From: Siphonodentalium dalli
Lineage: Eukaryota > Mollusca > Scaphopoda > Gadilida > Siphonodentaliidae
DNA length: 64,000 nt
Direction: 5' to 3'
Assembly (NCBI GenBank): GCA_032622095.1
Contig: CP136063.1
Span: 206,633,934 to 206,697,933, forward strand
In this document: piece after piece, positions 32,324 to 44,060 of the stretch
Position numbering within the stretch: the stretch's first letter is position 1
How the letters are laid out: every line of letters begins with the position of its first letter
Position numbers and translations under genes: made by a program
The notes under the pieces: generated by a model
Told to the model about the DNA's origin: nothing
What the model saw: only the letters and a program-made list of their open reading frames with translations
Databases searched by the model: none

Positions 32324-32802
32324 TTTAAAGGTACTCAACCCGATAAAACTCCTCTCAATTACTATTTCAATGGCTTCGGGGGTCAAAAATATTTGATTCG
32401 AGTCGAGGAAGTCACCCATCAAAGCTCAGATTTGTTAGATATCGATTTTAGAAATCTATTATTTTTCATTATCGGGAATTCTTCCTGGCCCAGTACGTAG
32501 TCAATTATTACCACTTGATTATAGAGTTATCCATCCTTGTCTGTTTGAATAGAATTTTGGCGCAAAATCTCGAGCATGTTACCAAATTGACGGCAGTTAT
32601 AAGTACTCATCTCGAGAACATAAGAATTTTCAAAAATCAATATCTAATAACTCTGAGCTTTGTTTGATGGGTTCCTCGACTCGAATCAAATATTTTTTAC
32701 CCCCAAAGCCAAAGAAATAGTAATATAGGACCCTCTGATCGGATTGTTGTTGTTGGAATCTGTTGAGATGGGGACCCTCTTTACGGGTTGAGTACCTTTA
32801 AA
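32324..32802. mobile_element. 479-bp inverted-repeat element, family D
   Basis: Left end TTTAAAGGTACTCAACCCG is mirrored by CGGGTTGAGTACCTTTAAA. The arms extend about 170 bp and share ATATTTGATTCGAGTCGAGG and its inverse CCTCGACTCGAATCAAATAT. The interior resembles the arms at 4920-5392. It lies in the GPCR intron. Confidence 0.85.
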
Positions 32803-34208
32803 CATATTTATTTGTCTAATTTATATAACACATGATATATAACATATATTATTATACAGACAGTGGGATTAGAGGACAAGTGCTGACTCACTTATGGGTA
32901 CCCGTCTCCCATATGTTATTACACTGAACAATAAATAAAGAGTAATAGCAATGCAACATGACAACATAAAAGAAGTTAAACTGATATACTGATCACCGGT
33001 CATCCCTCCCTCGAGTTAGTCATGGGTTTGTATATGTATTTGTTGAAAGTCGAATTTGTTTGTTTAGTTTGCTGGCGTATACATGTCATTATTTGCGAGA
33101 ATTAGTCAAAAGAATCATGATTTGTCTCACGTGTGAATGACAGTACAGCTAAGAACATTTCCAAGTTGTCACAATCAAGTAGAGCAGGATCTCCAAAAAG
33201 CTAAATGTTTAGTGAGTAAATGTTGTAAGGAAGTAATTTATTTAATAGACGAATTCTTGGTATTGAATGTAGGTGACAATCAAAGAAATAATGAAAGACA
33301 TTCTCTTCTCCGATTCCACAAGTGCAGTCTTTGAATTTGCAATGTGATTTAGGACCTTATCTGAGATGATAGCAAGTTACTACATTCGCATCATAATCTA
33401 CAGAAATATATATTCAGTCCGCTTTCCGACAGAGTAGTACTTCGGTGGTTTGGGCGTTAGAGGTTTAATTGTGTTTACATAACATTGTAGGGGGAGATCT
33501 CCAGTCTCAATTTGGATTGCATTCCATTTTTTTCCATACGTGAGCATGAATGTAGACTCCATTTGTTTGGAATTGGGTTTAAAATGTATAAAGTTTGACG
33601 CAAATTTCATATCGTGGTCACTTATGTTTTAAAATTGAACTGGTGACTTTCCAGTCACCATACCGAAAGCCGAAGAATAGTTCATGAAGCACTATACATA
33701 AATTGTGGGAATTATATGCCGCAAGACAAGATGTTTAAGACATATATTTTTGTTGTTGTTGTTATGTTGCATTGCCATCACAAAATATCATATCGGATAC
33801 CTCATTAACGTATTATATTATATCGGAAGAAACCCTCTTAGCATATTGCTTTTGTATATATATATATATGATATTTTAATCATAAAACTTAGTCAGAACA
33901 TAGGATGAAAATAAACCTCACACATCGTTCCCGCCCAGATACTTCATATTTAATTTTTATGAAAACTGGTTCGGCAGTAGTTTGAGAATGGAGATTTTTA
34001 CTACTAGTATACTAGTTGTGGTTTAGTATTGGAAAGAATATTCTTTGGGGTATAACTTTCATGAACGATTTGTTATTCGGGATTTTATTTATAAAAGAGA
34101 AAAGTCAGAGGTTTCGGTATATATGATGAAGTCGAGTAATTAATATTTTAGGTATGAGTCGCAAACCGATAAACTTGAAGTTGTAGTAGGAAAATTCTAG
34201 ACACATAT
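32803..34208. other. Intron sequence, no exon recognised
   Basis: A 70-codon minus frame (33398-33610) has balanced composition but no domain and no matching splice signals. (TA)n near 33855-33870. Confidence 0.4.
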
Positions 34209-34214
34209 ACTCAC
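34209..34214 (-). other. Splice donor after the GPCR ectodomain exon
   Basis: The minus strand reads TTG then GTGAGT, a consensus donor. The reading frame runs into TAG 12 bp further on if not spliced. The cut is in phase 0. Confidence 0.8.
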
Positions 34215-35218
34215 CAACAATGAGCTGTATAACAAGTGATCGGAGCAGCTTTGGTTTATCTTCTTATTCATGTATTCAGTCCGCAGGTAATCAAAGTCAA
34301 GTAATGCGTTCACAGAGAGCTTCCTGGTTGGATCTGCACCTACGGGGCGATTGCATTTCCACCATTCGCTGGTACCAAGTAAACACCACGAGCAGAATAC
34401 ATTAGCAGATTTTATACGCTTTCTTGTGGACCCGTAACCCTGTATGATATCAAGTGGGCTGAAGTAACTTTGGCATAAATCTCGAATCTGTTGCGGTGGA
34501 AATTCTAAACCACGCGGCTCTGCATCGGCGAGGGTCGAACGCCATTTCCTCATGAATGCCAGGTCACCGTTTTCCATAATGGATGTTGTGTTAAATGTCT
34601 TATCGGAACATAGGTATGAGTTCCCATTATTACGTTCCACGCACTGGTACATCTTCGCGGATGCTGGTGGCAGCAGGAATATATCACAATTTTCACCATG
34701 AAGACTATGAAGAATTCGTCGGTTCGTATCATCTAATCTGTTCCAGAATATGATTTGTTCGAGAAGAGAACATTTCCAAACGTATGCAGTCCAAGGAACT
34801 ATCACGTCGACGCTATTGCACGTTGTACAAAACACATTGTTGTATGTGACCTGATCCCTATCATCATAGACTGGTATCAGCGACAGAGGGGTCGATTTGG
34901 TGGCGTTGATGCACATGTTTCTTATCTCTTTATCTTCCCAGTCGTCTGGACATCCAGCAATAACTCTATACGGCTTAATACCGTACATGTTGAAAACGCG
35001 ACAAATTTCAGATCGCTGTCTTCCCTTCGCAATCTTAATATCCGTTGTATCGACAGTTTGATTAGTTTCATATCCTGTGCAACAGGTGCCGTATACACGG
35101 CATATAGGTATGCAAGAACACATTGCAGATGCTGGGCAGCCATCGTTGAAACATGGTTCCTCTCTTCTCAATATATCTAACACTTCTGTGTAGGTTCTGT
35201 TGGGTGTCGTTTCTCTAG
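34215..35218 (-). CDS. Methuselah/adhesion-like GPCR, ectodomain exon
   Basis: The open minus-strand frame encodes a cysteine-rich extracellular region. Near its start, CFNDGCPASAMCSC followed by CRVYGTCCTGYE has the Cys spacing of a somatomedin-B-like module (C.CD..C..Y.DCC.DY in the family). About 20 further cysteines and several N-x-S/T sites (NQT, NAT, NTT, NQS) fit a secreted, glycosylated domain. The exon stays open up to a TGA at 35238-35240. The likeliest upstream acceptor is CGTCACAG ending at 35219, so translation starts in an earlier exon carrying the signal peptide, which I could not place. Joined to 28038-26464 it gives a receptor of over 850 residues. Expected at the cell surface; ligand unknown. 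Confidence 0.75.
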
Positions 35219-35219
35219 C

Positions 35220-35584
35220 TGTGACGAGATGAGATTGTCATGATGTCATTGTATTGTGAGTGGGGACGTTTCGCAAACATTACGATAGAGTTACCATTAC
35301 GTTAGGGTACTATGGTTAAATAACCACATAAAATTATGTGGACGTTCTCGTCAAAATATGCACCCAATACGCTCAAGATTGAGTATCGAAATATACTTAA
35401 TCTGACTACGATTAGATATCGATTGGTTTACAATCAGGATTGCACGTGCGTGCCACGCGATGTTAGGATTATATTTGAAACTGAGTATCCTGATTTTAAT
35501 CAGAAGGGGGATAACCCAATTTATACCACGATCGCCTATCTTACTATATAAATAAAGCCATCTGTTTAAATTTTACATTTAATC
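35220..35584. other. Upstream of the GPCR exon, nothing recognised
   Basis: A signal-peptide exon on the minus strand would be expected somewhere to the right, but no candidate with a hydrophobic start and donor was convincing. Confidence 0.35.
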
Positions 35585-35786
35585 AACACCTGTTGATTAA
35601 ACGTGCCTACTGTTGATTAAACTTCGCAGAGTGGATTAAACTTTCTCCATACAATTTGAACGGAAAAGTGTTTATCCATCGCATTGTAAAGATCGTGGCA
35701 TAAACTTCGCAGAGTGGATTAAACTGTCTCCATACAATTTGAACGGAAAAGTGTTTATCCATCGCATTGTAAAGATCGTGGCATAA
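35585..35786 (+). repeat. 83-bp tandem duplication with GTTGATTAAAC words
   Basis: ACTTCGCAGAGTGGATTAAA begins at 35621 and 35704 (83-bp period), and the two units differ at about one base. Each ends GATCGTGGCATAAAC. It abuts the hairpin at 35790. Confidence 0.9.
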
Positions 35787-35789
35787 ACA

Positions 35790-35931
35790 AAATATACGCA
35801 TAGTGTTTCTGAATAACAAATTTAATCCACTAGCAGGATTGGCGATTTACACCACTCGCTGAAGCTCGTGGTGTAAATCGCCAATCCCACTCGTGGATTA
35901 AATTTGTTATTCAGAACACTATGCGTATATT
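35790..35931. repeat. 142-bp hairpin
   Basis: AATATACGCATAGTGTT at the left is mirrored by AACACTATGCGTATATT at the right. TTTAATCCAC pairs with GTGGATTAAA, and TTGGCGATTTACACCA with TGGTGTAAATCGCCAA. The tip is CTCGCTGAAGCTCG. The stem has only small mismatches. Confidence 0.92.
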
Positions 35932-35975
35932 CTATATATAGACCGTATATTCTATATATAGACCGTATATTCTAC
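35926..35975. repeat. 20-bp tandem repeat, 2.5 copies
   Basis: TATTCTATATATAGACCG recurs twice and then starts a third time. Confidence 0.85.
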
Positions 35976-36009
35976 ATGCATATTGAATAAATAACGGAGA
36001 ATTGTCTGA

Positions 36010-36640
36010 AACAGTTTAAACATCAATATATGCTTAAAATCCTATACAAATCTTTTGTTCGACCAGTATTAGAATACGGATCATACATTTGGAACCCACA
36101 CTATATAAGAAGTACAAAACCATGATTGAAAGCATACAGAGGCGAGCATCGAGAATAGTCACAAGCTTGATGGGCATGCAGTACGAAGAAAGACTGAGAA
36201 AACTAGACATTCCAACACTAGACTATAGGAGAGAGCGATGTGACATGATCCAAATGTTTCAAATAATAGAACGATATGATGAAGTTGATCTACCAATGAT
36301 AATGGATAAAGAGAGTCGAACAAGAGGGCACAGTACAAAATTAAGAAAGGAACTATTCACCAGTACGAGGACAAGCAGCAATTTTGTGGCGAGAAATATA
36401 AACTCATGGAACGGTCTATCAGATATATGCGTCTCGGAAAATACAATTATTGAATTTAAATCAATTCTTAATGACCAATGGAGATATAAAGAAAACAAAT
36501 TCCACTACGATTTCAAAGACATGCGCAACAAAAATTTGAAATCAAGGACAAACGTATTAGCCACAACAAGCGAAAGCTTATAAGGCTCAAGAATACAGGT
36601 AAATACAGGTAAATCAAAAGGTCATGAACTTTGATAATAA
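36010..36640 (+). pseudogene. CR1-like LINE, 3' end of ORF2 (dead, 5'-truncated)
   Basis: The frame at 36022-36095 reads LYKSFVRPVLEYGSYIWNP, the conserved post-RT motif. After a frame slip at about 36095 the frame continues as MIESIQRRASRIVTSLMGMQ, YEERLRKLDIPTLDYRRERC and DMIQMFQIIERYDEVD to a stop at 36583. The order RP.LEY....WNP then IE..QRRA.R then L..L.....RR.R.DMI is characteristic of the CR1 group. The tail has AATACAGGTAAATACAGGTA, a short 3' repeat as in CR1 elements. No catalytic RT core remains. Confidence 0.85.
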
Positions 36641-37004
36641 ATAAGTAAAATTGGGTGAGAGTTGGGACCGCTCTTTAAAAAATGTTTTTTTTTGTTTAAT
36701 TTCTGAATGCCTCCGCTATTTAGTCAATATTTAGTACTTGGCTAGTTGGCTCCAGTTATTGCCTTCCGATTAAGTTAGGATATTCATTTGGAAATATAAT
36801 TCTAAAATCGCATCACGCGTGTTACTTAGATTGATTACCAATCACTATCTAGTAATCGTGAATCCCGAATTGATGTTGTATGTTTTATATATAATCCTTG
36901 GTGTATTGGCTGAAATGGGCACATGTTCTAATCGTAGTGTTGGTATGCTAACCCTCACAATGGATATGCTATCAATTTCTTAGGTTTGTACGAATAGCTA
37001 TATT
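36641..37004. other. Unassigned stretch
   Basis: No gene or repeat recognised. Confidence 0.4.
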
Positions 37005-37371
37005 TTAAAGACATATTATGTACTTGGACGGGGGCGTGAAACCGATAAGTTAGTATTCAGGCGCTATGCCAACTGGAAGAATGTAGCATACTACTAACAT
37101 CGCCGAAAATCTGAAGCAAATCGACCATAGAAAACTCGTCTGAACTACGCTAAATTGTAAATATTTACTTCTCGATTCGGGGCGCAACTATCGGAGATAA
37201 GCTAACGAAAATATTTCGCCATCGAGAGTCACTGCATTCAAGTAATATATAATAATGACGTCGTGTGTTGTAATTTGGATATCATATTTGTACAAATAAC
37301 TACTTTGAGCAAGATCATTCTCCATTTCTGTTTGATCAACCTATATACCGGAGTGTTTCACATCACTTTAA
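37005..37371 (+). mobile_element. MITE family A, copy 3
   Basis: TTAAAGACATATTATGTACT to CACATCACTTTAA. It is colinear with 7271-7645, sharing AGTTAGTATTCAGGCGCTAT-type and ACTAACATCGCCGAAAAT blocks. It carries a small deletion where the other copies read CCACTCAATAGAAAACATCG. Confidence 0.85.
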
Positions 37372-37471
37372 GATACATAAACTCGTCAATTAGTTGTATT
37401 GTATCACACAATCAACACATATCAAGCCCCGGACAACTATAATCAATTCACCTACAGTGAAGTACATTATT

Positions 37472-37956
37472 AAAGGGGTACAGAACTCTAAATCCGGCCA
37501 TTTTTGTGACCATCTCCTTTTATACTCAACAAAATATATGCAACAAATGAATAAATTTGAGCCATGGATTAGTGCAAAATACACTCGTGCGCTCTGTGAA
37601 CGATGCAAATAACATGGTAATTATAATGAAAATGAATTTATGGCTGGAGTTAAGGTACAGATAATAAATAAGAAATATGTTCCCGCGTTATTTTTTCGAC
37701 TTTATAAGGTTCCCTGTCAAAACTTCAAAGAGTTCCCACGTTTTGTACTGGTGGAATATGATCTCTACGGGCGTTAGCCGGAGTATAGAGATTTCATGGC
37801 ATAATCTAAGTTGGAACTCAAATGTATGCATATATGGTCCATCTTGATAATTTCTTATAAAATAACTAGAATAAATATTTACTTGACGCCATGATGTTAT
37901 AATTCTTATGCTTTTAGATATACCGTATGTGTAAAATGGAAATCTATTAGCATACA
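37472..37956. repeat. Fragments of two interspersed repeats
   Basis: 37472-37488 (TTAAAGGGGTACAGAAC) is a single end like that of the 24806 MITE. 37670-37815 is a family H copy (compare 20480-20625). No gene; the mirrored 72-codon frames at 37390-37612 are overlapping artefacts. Confidence 0.55.
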
Positions 37957-38105
37957 ATGTACCGAATATTTTCATTGGGAAGGAAGAGCTTTCCGATGAA
38001 TGGCAACAAGCGATATTTCCGACTAAATCCTAAAAAATTACCCATAATTCTGCTGTGGTTAAGGAGTCGATTATTTAGGGCATTACTGTACATTCCCAGC
38101 AAGAC
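37957..38105 (+). repeat. Single arm of the CTGTGGTTAAGGAGTCGATT hairpin family
   Basis: CCGACTAAATCCTAAAAAAT, TACCCATAATTCTGCTGTGG and TTAGGGCATTACTGTAC match, in inverse order, 57800-57900 and the hairpins at 50.7-51.2 kb. Upstream GATGAATGGCAACAAGC is also shared with 57.88 kb. Confidence 0.8.
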
Positions 38106-38384
38106 ATTCAGAAGTATACTTCTACTCATGATGCAGTTAGTTGTGTGTGGAATTGCTGTACATTTGAGTGGCCAACAACAAAATCTGCCATTGTGACGTT
38201 GTGGAAATCAGTTCTTAGTTTGCGAATTTAAAAAGCGCCAATTCAAAACTGATCGAAGACAAAAAATGCGCTTAGCTAAGTATGAACTATGCAACTGGTT
38301 TGGCAATATTAGCCAATGATCTCGATATTTTTCAAATAACGTCTATTGCTGGACTGGAAGTCCGTATGATCATCAACATTTGCA

Positions 38385-38755
38385 TGCAATCTCAGCGGCT
38401 CGACCATTTCCAATTTCGCATGAAAATAACCTCTCCCATGCATATATGTAGACACCATATATGCCTTATTCAATCACGTGATTGGTAATTCATTTGTTGA
38501 TGGAGAAACTGTCTGTTGAAGTAATTATTGCAATGTTTTACTATTTATAACTATTTATTGCTATTTATTTATTTATCTGTTTTAAACCTCTGCATGCGTT
38601 CTCCCAAATTGCGCTATATAGTAATAACGAGTCATCGCCGTATTATACCAGGGCCGTATATGGTATAGCATTATGCGAATATGGTGTCTATTTATGGGAG
38701 AGGTTATTTCCATGCGAAAGCGCGGAAATGACCGAGCCGTCGAAAGGTGCATGCT
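38385..38755. repeat. 371-bp foldback
   Basis: Left CATGAAAATAACCTCTCCCA and TAGACACCATAT are mirrored by TGGGAGAGGTTATTTCCATG and ATATGGTGTCTAT at 38668-38720. The outer words CGGCTCGACCATTTCC and GGAAATGACCGAGCCG also pair. The 69-codon frame at 38673-38882 lies in the right arm. Confidence 0.85.
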
Positions 38756-39859
38756 TACCCATCATGTTAGGGATCCAATGAAGGTGAATGCTTACCCGCC
38801 ACGTCATGGATCTGCTGCAGAGAATCTGTCGCCATTCTGGACACCTTCGAGTTCACAATGTGAAGAGGCACCAGAACACTGATGAAAAGGACGAAATGGA
38901 TCATAGTTTCCCGTCACTATTGCACGCTAATTCGTGTCACTGCTGATGATGCTCCGTGATGCCGCTTCTCATTCTGGCTACAGTCATACAAGGTAACTTC
39001 GTATATCCTGAAACGAACGGCCTTTTTTACTCAACAGTACGACATAACCTTTATACATGATTGACAATAATGTACGTATGTGATGATGTTTGATACTTTT
39101 ATTCCAATAACCAATAATACATGGTAATAAGGAACATGAATTAATAACATAATGTGGGTGTGGGAAAACAGCATGGCGATTCAAAATATTTCACTGACAT
39201 TTAAAGATGCATATAGGGATCCAAACTTCAGTTACAAGGTGTGGAATATAACTGAATGCAACACCACTGAATAACGTGTTGAATGCATGCATGTCACATG
39301 ACATTTAATCGATGTATGTTTGTCAGACAATAGACAGATATGATTCCACTTTCTTACAGAAGATAAATAAGTAAACTAAAATAATTGTTTTTCTTGCCAT
39401 TAATTGGGGAAAAAATTGTACTTATCATTCGATGTATTTATTTAGTGCCACTTCGTGTTCCCATTGTGTTATTTTATATACTGGAGACTTAATTTCTGGA
39501 TCCCTTAATACATCTTCAACATGTAGTTAACATACTTAAAATTTTAAGGATTAATATCAACATTAACATAATTATCTCTTTATATATGGGAGGGATGCTA
39601 GACACCATAGTCAGAGATTTACACATATTCATGTTGATCAATTACGGTGGTACTCCAAGATTGCACATTTAATTAATTTCCTCTACTTTTAAAGGCACGT
39701 GCGGCCTTAATTGTCGAAAATATTCATATTTGTTCCAAACACCGTAAACAGAAAAACATTAAAACGCATACAGTTCCGTTCATATATACCATGACCATCG
39801 CGTAAACAGCATATTATCATAAAGACCTACTATATTTTACCTAAGCAAGAGCCTGATTG
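38756..39859. other. Unassigned AT-rich stretch
   Basis: Nothing recognised on either strand. Confidence 0.4.
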
Positions 39860-40030
39860 TGTTACAGAAGACAGCACAATGCTACTGGCTAATCACACAC
39901 AAATGGCATAAACACTCTTTATTAGTTCCATATCAGGTATTCACCAACAAAGAACGCTCTTTATGTTTACAATCATAATATAAACAAACACCAGAAAAGT
40001 AACTTTTTATGCTTTTGTTTACATAACAAT
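39860..40030 (-). repeat. Interspersed repeat family I, inverted copy
   Basis: ACACTCTTTATTAGTTCCAT, AAGAACGCTCTTTATGTTTA and CTTTTGTTTACATAAC pair with 25430-25620 in reverse. Confidence 0.65.
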
Positions 40031-40640
40031 GGTCAAACATATGATCATAACATACTGTTTATGCGATTTTACTTATTTGTATACGGACAAAGTCTATCTA
40101 CATTTTGTTGTTCTTTCTGTTTGTGGCGGTTTTTGACGTGTGGAGATATTTTCACAGGATACCCACCGCCAAGGCCAACCGTGTCTTTAACGCACGAGCA
40201 ACGGGAGTTGATGCATATAACATTCCATTAAAATATCACATGTTCTTGACTATGATATCTAACAACAAGTATATATAGTTACTATTAAGCGTAGGGTAGA
40301 TATTCCATACTATATATCATTACAAGAGGTTGGATCAAGATGAATCTCAATCACATAATGCAGTGTTACATCTACGTATATATATAATTATATTGCAAGA
40401 TTCGCCATTTCAGGATCCATTTACTATTTACACGATCTTATCTCAATCTAAGTAGATGCATGCTACACTTACATTAAGCTAGCATGTCTACTTTGTTTGA
40501 GTATAATGTCGCAGTTAACTGCGACATGACTGACACTCAGCCCATGGACCCCCGAGAGGGGTGTATTAAAGTGGGGGTGAGGGTTACATCATCAGTTTAT
40601 GTGCGGCATTATCGGGTTCAATCGATAGGTTAAAAGCGTG
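40031..40640. other. Unassigned stretch with a 22-bp perfect palindrome
   Basis: 40506-40527 reads ATGTCGCAGTT then AACTGCGACAT, a perfect spacerless palindrome centred on GTTAAC. No gene found. Confidence 0.7.
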
Positions 40641-40644
40641 AGTT

Positions 40645-42652
40645 CAAACAATCAGTTCATTAAACGGGAGAATATTACGAAAGCGAATTTAGCGACACCG
40701 CGTTGAACTTGTATTTTCCTATTGGTCATTAGTTGCGATAATTTAATTTCAGAGGGTTGAATATAGTAGTACGGCGCTATGTACTTTATTCGTGTCGTCA
40801 CAAACTCGACACATTCAAGCAGTACATGGTATTCATCGCCGGTATTTTTACCACAGAAGTTGCAATCGCGGCCGTCTTTACTCACTCCAGACCTGTCCAG
40901 TCACCAGTTTCTATGGGTAAACGATGGTTACGCGTCCTTAGTTTTAACAAGTTATGAGTGTCACTCGGCTCAAATCGCAATAAGTAATTTTCACAACCAA
41001 ATGATGTTTTACATATCCGATAGAATGAATACTTGTCTGATGATTTTATTTTCGTCCACCAATCTTGTATAAATTTCTCCCTTGTTCGTTCTTTTTTTTT
41101 TTGAAACTGCATGTCGGGGGTACCAATTAAATGATTATCCCATATATCGTTTAACTCAAGCTCTGACATGCGGCCATTAACATATTAACCCATTTTGATT
41201 TGTTATTGATGAATTTATCTTTGGGACTGAACCTGCTGCATAATGACTAATACAAAATGAAATTAAACTTTTTACGATTCCCACTAATCATTTTCCCCCA
41301 ATAGTTGAGTATCCTTTGTTCTATTTTAACATTAATTGGGTAAATTCCTAGCTCTCCATATAACAAAGCTGTAGGGGTAGATGATTTCAGGCTCATTGCA
41401 TATTTAAGAAACCATAGCTCAGTTCTCTGTATCATTTCATTGTTTGCTGTACCTCAAATTTCTGAACCGCATAAAAGGATTGGGACAATTGTTTTCTCAT
41501 ATAAATCTATGACACAATCGAGAGAAAGATTGAGGTGCCGCATTTTACGTATAAGACCAAACATGGCTTTCTTTGCATTATCGCACCGGGCTTTCTTTTC
41601 CATTATAAAAGAGCTATTTCTGTGAAAAATGACACCCAAGTATTTATAGTTTGACACAATTTCAATGGGATGACTGTCAATAGTAAATCTTTCAGTTTCT
41701 TCTCTCTTTTTATTACGACGACCGAAGACAATAACATTATTTTTCTTATTATTTATGTTTAATTTCCATTTGTGACAATATTCAGAATAATCGTTCAGCA
41801 TATTTTGTAGTCCGCCGGCTGAATTTGAAAGCAGGATAGTATCATCAGCATATAGTAGGCAATATAAGTTTAAATAATCACGCATCGATGTAGATTTGTG
41901 GCCAGATAGATTAATGCCATTTCCGACCCTTCTACTCAGGATATCCTCCAAGTCGTTAGTGAAAATAGAAAATAAGATAGGGGATAAGTTTATTCCCTGT
42001 TGGACTCCAATATCGCACGGGAAGTATGAGGAATATGTATTACTAAAGAAAACACTTGATTTTATTCCATTATACATACTCCTGACAACATTTAGGACTC
42101 GACCTTTTATACCAATTTCAATCATTTTTTGCCATAGTCCAATTCTCCAAACGTTATCAAATGCCTTTGAAAGGTCAATAAAGGCGCAATATAGATTATT
42201 ATTCTGCAGTTTTGCTAGCTCTATTAAACTGTTCAATGTAAACATATGATCAATCGTAGAATATCCACTTCTAAATCCAGCCTGATTTTCAGATAGAAGA
42301 TCATTATTTTGCAGAAATGACTGAATTCGTTGGCTGATCGATAATCGAAGTAAAAACTTTAGAGATACAACTAACTAGAGTTATTGGCCGATAGTTGTCA
42401 GCTGACGCTGACTCGCTAAGTCATTTCCCTTATATAGTGGGATAATAAAACCGAGACCCCATTCTGTAGGCACGATACCCGTTTTCAGTATTATATTAAA
42501 AAACTTTGTAAGCGGGAATTTCATTGATTCACAGACAACTTTGATATACTCGTTCCTGACTTGATCAACTCCAGTAGCCTTTCATAGTTTCAGCCCACGC
42601 AAAACATCTTCAACCTCACGAAGTTCAATTTCCCGATCAGGTTCGCGCAGTA
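40645..42652 (-). pseudogene. Non-LTR retrotransposon RT, frame-broken, with C-terminal zinc motif
   Basis: Minus strand, read right to left. KATGVD (about 42570) follows an in-frame TGA. LLSENQAGFRSGYSTIDHMF leads into the 263-codon RT core 42245-41454 with CAFIDLSKAFDNVW, GVQQGINLSPILFS and CLLYADDTILL. Then come STPTALLYGELGIYPINVK (41435-41247), FIQDWWTKI and LRTRNHRLPIE (41169-40882), and CNFCGKNTGDEYHVLLEC (C-x2-C-x8-H-x4-C, 40885-40652). At least four frame breaks make it inactive. The same motif order occurs in the intact frame at 55077-57375, so the two belong to one clade. The endonuclease is missing. Confidence 0.88.
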
Positions 42653-42897
42653 TAGTGATAATGGGGAAAAGGATTGTTCAGAATCACATGTTGTGTTTAT
42701 CGGTCGACAAAACAGTAAACAAAATAATTTGTCCCAAAAGTTTTGAGTCCGAAAACATCACAACTATTGGGAGATTTCCGAGTTATATATGGAAGGTTTC
42801 TAATGAGACCCGGGTATACATGTATACACGGTGGGGAATCACGTGGTTTCGAGTTGATGAGTGGTGGACAGGGCGAATGTATTCTTGGAGATTTTTT
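42653..42897. other. Unassigned flank
   Basis: No gene or repeat seen beyond the LINE boundary. Confidence 0.4.
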
Positions 42898-43360
42898 GTA
42901 CCTTACTCAATCGTACCAATAGAATCACGTATATGCTGAAATTGTAAAGTTAACGGCACCGGTGTATAATACGTTTTTGAAAATATGATAAATCGTATCC
43001 ATAGGGTCAGGACAGGCTGAAATTGTAAACTTAAAGTCACCGGTGTAATAATATGTTGTTGAAAATATAAATACTCTGATAGCCTGAAAATAATATATCA
43101 CCTATTGGGAGCCCCTGGTGTATTTTTTTATATTTTTATTTGTACCTTACTCAATCGTACCGATAGAATCACGTAGATGCTTAAATTGTAAAGTTAACGC
43201 CACCGGTGTACAATATGTTTTTGAAAATGTGATAAATCGTATCGATAGAGTCAGGACAGGCTGAAATTGTAAACTTAAAGTCACTTGTTGTTGAAAATAT
43301 AAATAATCTGATAGACTGAAAATAATGTATAACCCATTGGGAACCCCTAGTTTAGTGAAG
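42898..43360 (+). repeat. 244-bp tandem duplication
   Basis: GTACCTTACTCAATCGTACC begins at 42898 and 43142. Each copy also contains an internal near-repeat (GGCTGAAATTGTAAACTTAA). The copies differ by small indels. Confidence 0.92.
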
Positions 43361-44060
43361 TGCATTGTGGTAGTTTAATTGTGTTTCTCCTCCATTTTTA
43401 TTTTCTGGAATTATCACCAAGATTTCTCTTAAAATCTACCGTGATCGGTCAAATTCTTTTGATAATTCTGTCTAAATACATCTTAGCTACTATTAGGATC
43501 TGCTGTCCCGGTCTAAAAAATGGATAGTTTGACCAAAACGACTATTGACAAAACTTTGTTTACAAATTGAGCGCACTCGATGACCTAGTCCAACAATCGA
43601 TGACCCGTCCACGCTGCAAATTTATTATCGAAAACAAATTCAATTTCTTCCATCTAAAACATAATTACGCGCTGAACTCTGTCATTTTAAGAATATAGTA
43701 GTATTACACACATATACACCAAGTTTCAGCTCAAAATTTTGAAAATTGACAGTTTTATAGACATAAATCGATTTTAATGGGAAATCCTTTGTTAAATTTT
43801 ATCATCTAAAAAATAATTACGTGCTGTACCCTGTCATTTTAGGAATATATAAGTATCCCAAACACAGACACCAAGTCTGAGCTTATATTTTTGAAAAATA
43901 AGAGATTTATCGACATAAATGGATTTGTATATGGCAGATGCCATGTTAAATAAATTTTATGGCCCTGCAAATGTTTTCTGAGCTGTTCGATATTGGGCAC
44001 TAGAGTCCATATTTGACCGGTTCACCCTGATAATTGTGTGACAGTACAGTCGCGTTACTT
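43361..44060 (+). repeat. Diverged tandem duplication of about 160 bp
   Basis: CATCTAAAACATAATTACGC (about 43650) and CATCTAAAAAATAATTACGT (about 43803), each followed by CTGTCATTTTA(A/G)GAATATA and CACCAAGT. No gene. Confidence 0.75.

Noticed and set aside
33398-33610. Minus-strand 70-codon frame as an extra GPCR exon
   Set aside because: Would have to join in frame between 34214 and 28039, but no clear acceptor and donor bracket it, and the direct junction already works.
34755-35180. 141-codon plus-strand frame
   Set aside because: Antisense shadow of the GPCR ectodomain exon, which has the Cys pattern, consensus donor and matching phase.
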